Shown here: piece by piece, positions 1-6,715 of the stretch | Numbering within the stretch: the stretch's first letter is position 1 | Layout: each line of letters begins with the position of its first letter | Assembly: GCF_001297705.1 (NCBI RefSeq) | Contig: NZ_LIRF01000003.1 | Location: forward strand, 744,001-808,000 | Direction of reading: 5' to 3' | DNA length: 64,000 nucleotides | From: Chryseobacterium sp. ERMR1:04 | GTDB taxonomy: Bacteria > Bacteroidota > Bacteroidia > Flavobacteriales > Weeksellaceae | Made by a program: the position numbers and the translations under genes | Notes under the pieces: generated by a model | Database searches by the model: none | Told to the model about the DNA's origin: nothing | The model's input: the letters and a program-made list of their open reading frames with translations, nothing else

Positions 1-324
1 AATAAAGTAAGTGGGTAAGTTTTGCTCTTTAGCCTTTTCTGATCTCCACAATTTTAAGGCATCTAAAATTTTCTCTTCATCAAAGTTGAGCGTATCATCT
101 TCGAGAGAATATTTAGTGGTTTTCGTTTCTTTTACGCTATTTGAGGTTTGCTTAAGCCGCAGTTCCTCAAAATACAAAACAACAGACCAATAATTTTCAT
201 CATTTACAAACGCTGTTTCTACTTTAACAATTTCATGAGATTCAAGAAAACTATCTAATGCTTTTTGATCTTGGTAAAGAAATTCTTCGGGTAATCTTAT
301 TTTAAAAACTTTTACTTTCATCAT
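1..324 (-). CDS. HRDC-domain protein, 3' end cut by window edge
   Basis: Read on the minus strand the frame stays open from ATG 324 (or 321) to base 1. The visible 108 codons start MMKVKVFKIRL. A conserved-looking N-terminal part contains NYWSVVLYFEE. The start of an HRDC fold follows: ILDALKLWRSEKAKEQ, then LPTYFI at the edge. HRDC domains bind nucleic acid. Stand-alone HRDC proteins of this layout are known as accessory proteins of some Bacteroidetes diversity-generating retroelements. The SSB gene upstream ends at 339, and an in-frame ATG at 339-337 overlaps its stop (TAATG), so the two are probably co-translated. The function here is inferred; the fold is fairly clear, but the remaining gene and any reverse transcriptase lie outside the window. 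Confidence 0.7.
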   Translation of the reverse strand, partial: MMKVKVFKIRLPEEFLYQDQKALDSFLESHEIVKVETAFVNDENYWSVVLYFEELRLKQTSNSVKETKTTKYSLEDDTLNFDEEKILDALKLWRSEKAKEQNLPTYFI

Positions 325-338
325 TTGTATTTTTATCA

Positions 339-671
339 TTATTTACTTCCTAAAAATAAGATCTCATCTACTTTAATCTCCGTAATATATCTCTTTACGC
401 CATCCTTATCGTCATAAGATCTGTACGTTAATTTTCCTTCTACAGCAATCTCTTTTCCTTTGGGCACATATTTTTGAAAGATCTCTGCCGTTTTTCCAAA
501 TGCTACCAGACTGTGCCATTGCGTCTCCTCTACTTTTTCTCCTTTTGCATTGGTATAATAATCGCTTGTTGCTAATGATACACTCGCTTTTACAGCACCG
601 CTATCGAAGTTTACTATTTCTACTTCTTTTCCTGTATGACCAATCAATGTGGTCTTGTTTCTTAGTGACAT
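339..671 (-). CDS. ssb: short single-stranded DNA-binding protein (SSB)
   Basis: This 110-residue protein has the SSB OB-fold pattern: an N-terminal LIGHTGKEVEI strand, then TQWHSLVAFGKTAEIF, then the KGKEIAVEGKLTYRSYDDKDG segment. It ends straight after the fold (EILFLGSK). It therefore lacks the flexible linker and acidic DDxIPF tip that replicative SSBs use to recruit partners. It is followed without a gap by the HRDC-domain gene, which fits an accessory SSB serving a mobile or retroelement function rather than the housekeeping copy. The leader (672-830) has an AACCTTTG near-match to the Bacteroidetes -7 box. The SSB identity is secure; the accessory role is inference. Confidence 0.9.
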   Translation of the reverse strand: MSLRNKTTLIGHTGKEVEIVNFDSGAVKASVSLATSDYYTNAKGEKVEETQWHSLVAFGKTAEIFQKYVPKGKEIAVEGKLTYRSYDDKDGVKRYITEIKVDEILFLGSK

Positions 672-837
672 AACTTTACAATTTTTAAGATTAATACTTT
701 AGATAAGAGACGTTCACTGTTTTCTCAAATCTCTGTTGCAAAGGTTGTTGAATCGGAAAACCAAAGTCGGTTATAAACTATTTAAATCCGTTTGTAGTCG
801 TTTGTGATCGGATAAAAAGATCAGGCTTTTATTCAAA

Positions 838-882
838 AAAATTCCCAATAACCTTATTCTTTCAAAGGTTATTGGGAATTTT
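838..882 (-). terminator. intrinsic terminator after the thioredoxin-like gene
   Basis: An 18-bp perfect stem pairs 838-855 with 865-882 around a 9-nt loop. Read on the minus strand it is followed by a T-rich run. It lies 72 bp past the thioredoxin-like gene stop and separates that gene from ssb. Confidence 0.85.
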
Positions 883-953
883 GTATTTCAGCGATCACTT
901 CTATACTGACTAGAAGTGATATTCGAATTTATTACTTATCCGTATTCATTAGT

Positions 954-1835
954 CTAGTTGATCTTCTTTAAAACTTCATCCAAAGAGGATGTTCTCAAAA
1001 TAATTTTTCCATCATGGTCTACTATAAATATCGTTGGAGTACCGATTATCCCATAATTTTGGAAATTAGTGCCTTTTATTCCTTCATAATCGCAGAATAC
1101 ATCTTTCCATAAGAAGGTTTTTGCTTTCTCTTTAAATACCTTTTCCTCTTGATCTGCAGACAAAGAAATGATTCTTACCCCTTTTGCTTTGATATTATCA
1201 AGATGGCTCGGCAACTTTTGAAAAAGGATTTCACAATGGGCACATCCCGATGCATAAAATATAAGCAATGTTTTGGTATAATCTCCGTTTGCCAATTCTT
1301 TACTTTTCAGAACCGTAGTTTTATTTTGGTCTTTAATAATAAGATCTGGAGCATAAGTACCCGGAGTTCCTTTGATGTAAGACGCTAAAATACCATCGTA
1401 CTTATTTATTTTTCCAGAAGCTCTTACAAGAGGTGCAAAAAAATTGATGTAGTCTTTTTTATTTTGTTGGGTCAGGAAATAGGCCAGTTTCCCAACAAAA
1501 TCTGCATATTGAACAGGATCTTTTATCTTACTGTCTATGCTTTTAAAATCGTTTTTAAAATAATAAAAATCCATTATAACACTGGTCTGCAAATACACCC
1601 AAGATGAAATAATATCCGACCATTGTTCTGAACCATACAGAGCCTGCCAGTCTATTTCCTCGGCAATATATTTTATGGCACCCTTAGCATATTCTTTTTC
1701 CGAAGCTGCATTTGCAGCGTTTATATTTTTGGTGGTTGCAATTATTTGTGCAATTTTTTCGGTTTGATCAGTTTTCTGTGCATTCGACATACTACATAGG
1801 AAAGCTAAAAATAGTACTGTAATTAATTTTTTCAT
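954..1835 (-). CDS. secreted TlpA-like thioredoxin-fold protein
   Basis: The 293-residue protein starts with a cleavable signal peptide (ends SMSNAQ, about residue 20), so it acts in the periplasm. Residues 20-160 form a helical region without a recognised domain. The C-terminal half is a thioredoxin/AhpC-TSA fold: LIFYASGCAHCEILF carries the CxxC motif near residues 197-200, and GTPTIFIVDHDGKI contains the cis-proline. This fits TlpA/ResA-like thiol-disulfide oxidoreductases that reduce or oxidise cysteines in exported proteins. It has its own terminator and faces the same way as ssb and the effector locus, but no functional link to them is visible. The fold is secure; the substrate is unknown. 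Confidence 0.85.
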   Translation of the reverse strand: MKKLITVLFLAFLCSMSNAQKTDQTEKIAQIIATTKNINAANAASEKEYAKGAIKYIAEEIDWQALYGSEQWSDIISSWVYLQTSVIMDFYYFKNDFKSIDSKIKDPVQYADFVGKLAYFLTQQNKKDYINFFAPLVRASGKINKYDGILASYIKGTPGTYAPDLIIKDQNKTTVLKSKELANGDYTKTLLIFYASGCAHCEILFQKLPSHLDNIKAKGVRIISLSADQEEKVFKEKAKTFLWKDVFCDYEGIKGTNFQNYGIIGTPTIFIVDHDGKIILRTSSLDEVLKKIN

Positions 1836-2009
1836 TTTACTATATTTTTAAAAATGGAATGGCTGACCATTCCTTCTTTTTTATTCAGAAATGTTTGACA
1901 AAGTTAGTAATATTCTTGTTGGCTAATCATTATTGAGGGTTTCTTAAAAAGGATTTGCTATTTTATTTACTCCAATGTTGCAAATTTCGAGGTGCTGGGT
2001 TTCTATAAT

Positions 2010-2895
2010 TTATTTTACATCAAACTTTAAGAAAGTATAGGGAGCTTTACTTTTTGATCTTATAGAATTAATTAAATCCTCAGACTCAGAAATATTTGGA
2101 GATATACCATAATATTTATCTCCTCTCTTATATAAAATTAAATCTGGTGCATTAGAATTTACTATTTTTTGTTGAGGGATTACTTTACTATCATTACCAT
2201 CTTTTTTATATAATTTTAAAGTGTCTCCTACAATTTTATAATCACATTTATAATTAATAAAATACCCTCCAGGAGCCTCAGTTGGAAATTGTGTTTCCAT
2301 TCTTTCATCACTTTCAAAATGAATTTCACCTTCTTTCACAGTAAGTTTATACCAGCCTACTTTATTAATTATTGCATCATAATCTAGCATCGTTTTCGAA
2401 TCTGTATTAAGGTAAGTTCCATACCATTGTTGTAAACCTTTTTCTACATTAGGAGAATCATTAAAAAAAAGAAATATATTCTTCTTTGAAATTCAATAAA
2501 TCTACAATCTTATACGTACCCGATTTATAAAATACCACATACCAAGGATTCTTATATTTTGGAATAATTTTTAGTTCTGTTCCATTCTTATAGCTCATTA
2601 TAATATCTTCATGATAATTTAAAGATTTTTTTTTCAAAGAATCTAGATATTCTGTGGCGTTTGCAAAATAAAAATTGGCGTCATCTGCAATCGTATAAAA
2701 ATCATCCTTGTGTTTTTTTTTCAATTTTTCAATTTCTTTTGGACTTGGAGAAATGAATATCACACTATTCTCTTTTAAGCTTAATGTATCATTATTATTT
2801 ATTACACTACTATTCTGGTTATTTTCAAATTTATTACAAGAAATAAATATGAAAGAAAATAGTAAAAATGATAATCTAAATATATTCTTCATCAT
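2010..2895 (-). pseudogene. lipoprotein, possible immunity protein, split by a +1 frameshift
   Basis: Two frames join into one protein. The first (2895-2461, 144 residues) starts with a lipoprotein signal, FLLFSFIFISCNK, with the lipobox Cys in FISC. It ends at a run of eight T (mRNA sense; 2463-2470 as A on the plus strand). Removing one base joins it to the other frame, giving EEYISFFNDSPNVEKG and then GLQQWYGTYLNTDSK and onward to 2010. The joined product is about 294 residues. No family is recognised. It is the last gene of the effector/immunity locus, 30 bp after another lipoprotein, so an immunity role in the periplasm is plausible but unproven. Either the homopolymer is miscounted or the gene is decaying. 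Confidence 0.65.
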
Positions 2896-2925
2896 TTATC
2901 TTTGCTTACTTTGAATGTGAGAATT

Positions 2926-3798
2926 TTAGTTTTTTATTCTATCATATACTCTCTGGGGTATTTTAGATAAATCTTTTTTCTGAAATTTCATTAAAGATAG
3001 ATACTTCTGGTATACATTTTTTGCTTTTTCTTGATTATTCAAATTCCAATAAATATCTGCTATATTCAACCATGCTACAACTCTTTCTGGAAATTTGTCA
3101 ATAATTTTATTTAATAGAAATACAGCATCATTATTTTTTTTATTTTCTCCTAAATAGAATGCTATATTATTATATTCTTGAATATTTTCTTCAGATAATG
3201 GCTCATTATTTATGAGTTCTTCTAAATCATTAGCATCTAAATCAAGTTTATGGTTTTTCACTAATATAGGTAACTGCTTTAATAATTCATCAGTTAATTT
3301 ATATACATTATTTTCAAAAATAAAATCATGATTATTTATAAAATCAGCTTTTGCATTAGTTATAGATAAATATGTTATTTTTCTATCTGTTATATTTGCA
3401 TAAGTTGCATAATTTTGAGTAAAACTATCGACAGCAATATATGGCGCTTCATAATAATCATAATTATTTTGAATACTTTCATTTAAAACTTCCCTCAATA
3501 AGTAAATCCTTTTATCTGGTGATACTATTATATTACCACAGCCATCTATAAAGTATAAATGTTTTTCAGAATTTATTTGTGAAAATTCAGAGTTATTAAT
3601 TTTGAACTTTGACCATAAATTCTGATTTTGATTATAAAACGTAATGTTACCACATTTCAATTCCTGTTTTTCTTCTTTATCAGAATTTGATTTATTTAAA
3701 GCTTTTTCATGATTAACAATTTCTTTTTTATTGTTTTGTCCGTCACAACAGATCATAAATAATAAAGACAATATAATTATTACATTTTTAGTTTTCAT
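2926..3798 (-). CDS. lipoprotein with C-terminal TPR-like repeats, candidate immunity protein
   Basis: The 290-residue product begins with a lipoprotein signal (LSLLFMICCDGQ). The middle holds a beta-rich region around CGNIIVSPDKRIYLLREV. The last 90 residues look like tetratricopeptide repeats: FYLGENKKNNDAVFLLNKII, then AWLNIADIYWNLNNQEKAK. The start lies 8 bp after the stop of the orphan effector cassette (3807), so the pair is probably co-transcribed. A lipoprotein directly after a peptidoglycan-targeting toxin is the usual place for a periplasmic immunity protein; that role is inference from position only. Confidence 0.75.
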   Translation of the reverse strand: MKTKNVIIILSLLFMICCDGQNNKKEIVNHEKALNKSNSDKEEKQELKCGNITFYNQNQNLWSKFKINNSEFSQINSEKHLYFIDGCGNIIVSPDKRIYLLREVLNESIQNNYDYYEAPYIAVDSFTQNYATYANITDRKITYLSITNAKADFINNHDFIFENNVYKLTDELLKQLPILVKNHKLDLDANDLEELINNEPLSEENIQEYNNIAFYLGENKKNNDAVFLLNKIIDKFPERVVAWLNIADIYWNLNNQEKAKNVYQKYLSLMKFQKKDLSKIPQRVYDRIKN

Positions 3799-3806
3799 TT
3801 ATATAT

Positions 3807-5075
3807 TTATTTTAAATGAGAATTATTTTTCATTCGATTATAACGACCTGGCATATCGGTGCCATTCCTATGCATACCGTAATCATCTAATATTTGTTTT
3901 TCATATTCTGCATGTTTTAAGCCCCAATCATTAGGACTTTGAGAAACTTTTGGATTTTTTTCAAAAAAACGATTTATTGCACTTCCCAAATCAAATTTAG
4001 TTAAAGCTGGCCTATTTACACTTTGATCTAATAGTGTGGCTTTTCCTAGTTTACTTTTTAGAATATCTTTTGCTTTAAATGCAAAATTGCTATCTGCAAT
4101 TTTAACTTTTTTTGTATTTAAATGAAAGGTTTTAACAACTGTTTCATTTAATGCGACATGTAATCTTTTTATAAAATCTTCAATTTGCTTTGCTTGAAAA
4201 TAAGGATCTCTCGCTGCACTTACTAAAGGTTCAACGGGAATACATTGAACTTTTTTCTTATAATTTTTAGCATTAAATCCAGCTCTAATTTTATCTTTTA
4301 ATTCTTTACCTGTTATATCCTGATAGTATGCTTTCCATTTAATAATTTCTTTATTGCCATTTTTTATAACTTCCTTTTTTACATCCCAACCACAATTTTG
4401 AAATAAACTTTTAAATTTATCTGGATACTCATCTTTGAATTCATGCATTTGTATTGGAAACTCTCCATATCCTTGAGGATTTACCGTTTTTTGCATAGCT
4501 CCAACTGTGACTATTTCTGAATCATACGACTGTACTGAATCTAGTTTTCCTTCATTTTCAGACATCCCAATTATAATTTCTTTTTCTTCTAAAGTTATTT
4601 TATTCTTAGACAATAGAAGATTCCATTCGTTATAATTAGCCAGTTTTAAATCACCCCAAAAGACAGGTCCATATGTATTTCCATACTTAGTGCAGCTTAT
4701 TTTATCACGATACTCTATTCCACATGTATCATTAGTTTTTTCTTTCCTTTTCTCCCTCGGCTCCTTAATAATAGCCACAGACGGACTTTTCTCCACCTCC
4801 AATTTCGGAGCAGTTTTACTTATCGGAATAACCTGTGAAGTTACATGCGTATTATCGGGTTCAATTTCTATAAAGTAGACTTGAAATTTATAGTCATACT
4901 TTTCGTTCTTAAAGTCTTCGGGGGTGATGCCTAGCTCATATATCCTTTTGGTAATAGGAACTTTAATGAAATTTTCATTACCGGGAAGTACCCATTTCTT
5001 TTCGTATATTTTATCGTAAGTTTTGTAGCCTGTTTCTTCCTCCCAGATTCTTACCGTTACATTTCTACCTTTCAT
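3807..5075 (-). CDS. orphan effector C-terminal cassette with duplicated linker
   Basis: The frame is open from 5222, where a TAA precedes it, to 3807; the first ATG is at 5075. The first part (to about 4756) repeats the linker module of the full effector at 6712-8664 nearly residue for residue. It then diverges into about 315 residues of a different C-terminal domain. That domain has IIIGMSENEGKLDSVQSYDS followed by GAMQKTVNPQGYGEFP, an arrangement I associate loosely with lysozyme-like muramidases. The glutamate in SENEG would be the catalytic candidate. There is no N-terminal delivery module and no obvious start context, so this is probably a silent donor cassette that can recombine into the full gene. 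The toxin activity is inferred. Confidence 0.7.
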   Translation of the reverse strand: MKGRNVTVRIWEEETGYKTYDKIYEKKWVLPGNENFIKVPITKRIYELGITPEDFKNEKYDYKFQVYFIEIEPDNTHVTSQVIPISKTAPKLEVEKSPSVAIIKEPREKRKEKTNDTCGIEYRDKISCTKYGNTYGPVFWGDLKLANYNEWNLLLSKNKITLEEKEIIIGMSENEGKLDSVQSYDSEIVTVGAMQKTVNPQGYGEFPIQMHEFKDEYPDKFKSLFQNCGWDVKKEVIKNGNKEIIKWKAYYQDITGKELKDKIRAGFNAKNYKKKVQCIPVEPLVSAARDPYFQAKQIEDFIKRLHVALNETVVKTFHLNTKKVKIADSNFAFKAKDILKSKLGKATLLDQSVNRPALTKFDLGSAINRFFEKNPKVSQSPNDWGLKHAEYEKQILDDYGMHRNGTDMPGRYNRMKNNSHLK

Positions 5076-5220
5076 GTTTTGAGTGGTAATTTTTATAATA
5101 ACGGTATCGCCAACCTCAGCTTTTTCTATAGGCTGCGCTCGTTCATTGAGAAATTGGGCGTTTAGAATTTTCGCATCCGGATCAGCCTGTTTCTTTCCGT
5201 TGGATGTGATCGGGAATTTT
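4756..5220. repeat. effector linker repeat, copy 1 (orphan cassette)
   Basis: This stretch aligns without gaps, at a constant offset of 2635 bp, to 7391-7855. It has scattered mismatches over about 465 bp. It encodes the module from GKKQADPDAKILNA to SPSVAIIK. It marks the boundary between shared and divergent effector sequence. Confidence 0.9.
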
Positions 5221-5291
5221 GATTAAGATTTTAGTAAGTAGTGTTTTATTATTATAGAAGATTTATTTAAAAAGCTTTGCCGTTTATTTAT

Positions 5292-5312
5292 TCCGAAGTT
5301 GGTAACTTCGGA
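5292..5312. repeat. perfect 9-bp hairpin downstream of the lipoprotein gene
   Basis: TCCGAAGTT (5292-5300) pairs with AACTTCGGA (5304-5312) around a 3-nt loop. It sits 18 bp past the lipoprotein stop at 5330 but has no clean T run on the minus strand, so it is either a weak terminator or an mRNA-end hairpin. Confidence 0.6.
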
Positions 5313-5329
5313 GAGTAGAGAATTTTTAA

Positions 5330-5968
5330 TTATTTTTTCTTTTCAATATAAATATATTCTTTGTCATTTTTTAGATTTTTAGGTATTTGAGAATAAGGTG
5401 CAATCTTACTTTTTTTGAATTTAAAAATAAACGTATTATCAATTAGAGAAATAGTAATATAATCTTGAATTTCAGTTATTTCCGAGTTAGCCCTTGGTTC
5501 CTTGATAAAAAATTTATCTATCACATCATTACCATTTACAATTACCGCATAATACCAGTCTGTACCAATATCACCTGTTGCTTCGATTAATATTACTTCT
5601 AATTCCTTATCTTCTTTAGATTTGTAAGAGTAGATTGTAAACCCAGGACCTTCATATTCTGAATCAGATAAGTCAATATCTGTAATCACAAGGTCTTTCT
5701 TGGTTAATATGAAACTGTTATTACTTTTTTGAGTTATTTTCAAATCTCCACTTACAAAAGAGTTTTCATCCGGAACTTCTTTAAATGGCTCAACTAAATT
5801 GATTGAAATATTCTCAATTGATTGACTGTTTTTAATATTAGTATTTTGAGTCGTTTTACTTGAATCCGTTTGTATTTGCTTTTCTTTCGAAGCTGTTTGC
5901 ACATCGTATTTACAACTAATTAATATTAGCCCCAAAAGAGGGAAAAAACTTAGAAATGATTTATTCAT
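5330..5968 (-). CDS. lipoprotein, candidate immunity protein for the GH19-M23 effector
   Basis: The 212-residue product has a lipoprotein signal peptide (FFPLLGLILISCKYDV, lipobox Cys about residue 19). A Ser/Thr/Asn-rich tether follows (residues 20-55), then a compact beta-rich domain including GPGFTIYSYKSKEDKELEV and GDIGTDWYYAVIVNG. Its start lies 9 bp after the stop of the M23 segment of the effector, in the classic toxin-immunity order. Since both predicted toxin activities attack peptidoglycan, a membrane-anchored periplasmic protein is the right kind of antidote. No family is recognised, so the immunity role rests on gene order. Confidence 0.75.
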   Translation of the reverse strand: MNKSFLSFFPLLGLILISCKYDVQTASKEKQIQTDSSKTTQNTNIKNSQSIENISINLVEPFKEVPDENSFVSGDLKITQKSNNSFILTKKDLVITDIDLSDSEYEGPGFTIYSYKSKEDKELEVILIEATGDIGTDWYYAVIVNGNDVIDKFFIKEPRANSEITEIQDYITISLIDNTFIFKFKKSKIAPYSQIPKNLKNDKEYIYIEKKK

Positions 5969-5977
5969 ATTAACATA

Positions 5978-6715
5978 TTATTTTTTTGTTCTTTCTTTTT
6001 TTACATCATCTTGTATTTTCTGAACAATTGGTTTTAATCTAACAAAAAATGCAGGATTATATCTATTTGTCAATCCGCTTCCATTTTTTGTTGGCTTCAT
6101 CGCTATTTCGAAATGCAAATGGGGATTAGGAACTCCACTTGCATTTCCTGAATCACCTGAAAAACAAATAGTATCTCCAGCGTCAACTTCTCCGCTTATC
6201 TTAACTGCTGATTTTAAATGTGCATATCTTAAATAAAATTTATCTGCATCCATATTAAAACCTGATCCATTTTCCTTTTCTGCTGAAAATTCTAATTTAT
6301 AATCTCTTTTTGCTTTTCTTAAGTCATCACCATTAACTTCTAAAACTAAAACATTACCATATCCATTTGCTCCTTCATTTGTATAGCTTACAATCTTGCC
6401 ATCTAAACATGCTTTACATGGTGTATTTATATTAGCAAAAATATCTAATCCTTGGTGATTTTTCGGAATGGCGTTACCTTTTACTATTTTAGTTCTAACT
6501 GGTCCAAAAGCTCCATTCTGTTCTTTATGAGCACCACTAGAATTATAATAAGTTCTCTGAGAATAATCAATTGGATCATGCCATTCGCTTTTGGATTTTG
6601 AATTTTCTTTTTTTACAGGTGTACACTTGTTAACTAGGAAAACACTTATTCCTTTTTCAAAATAAGATTTTGCATCTTTCCATCCAGCTAAACCCGGATT
6701 TACAATCTTTCTTAT
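5978..6715 (-). CDS. M23 peptidase domain of the effector, in the -1 frame
   Basis: The frame is open without a stop from 6715 (ATA AGA, just after the A run) to the stop ending at 5978, 245 residues. An internal ATG at 6253 gives only the last 91 residues and would lose half the active site. The complete zinc site of a LytM/M23 endopeptidase is present: NHQGLDIFA (H-x3-D), RYAHL, and PHLHFEI (HxH). It begins IRKIVNPGLAGWKDAK, which continues the helical end of the preceding GH19 domain. This is therefore the C-terminal half of the same protein, reached by a -1 shift or after restoring one A. M23 enzymes cut peptidoglycan cross-links. Confidence 0.75.
   Translation of the reverse strand: MRKIVNPGLAGWKDAKSYFEKGISVFLVNKCTPVKKENSKSKSEWHDPIDYSQRTYYNSSGAHKEQNGAFGPVRTKIVKGNAIPKNHQGLDIFANINTPCKACLDGKIVSYTNEGANGYGNVLVLEVNGDDLRKAKRDYKLEFSAEKENGSGFNMDADKFYLRYAHLKSAVKISGEVDAGDTICFSGDSGNASGVPNPHLHFEIAMKPTKNGSGLTNRYNPAFFVRLKPIVQKIQDDVKKERTKK

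Noticed and set aside
1..324. Fragment of a second RecQ
   Set aside because: The N-terminal part before the HRDC region is not RecQ sequence, and the gene begins with its own ATG beside the SSB.
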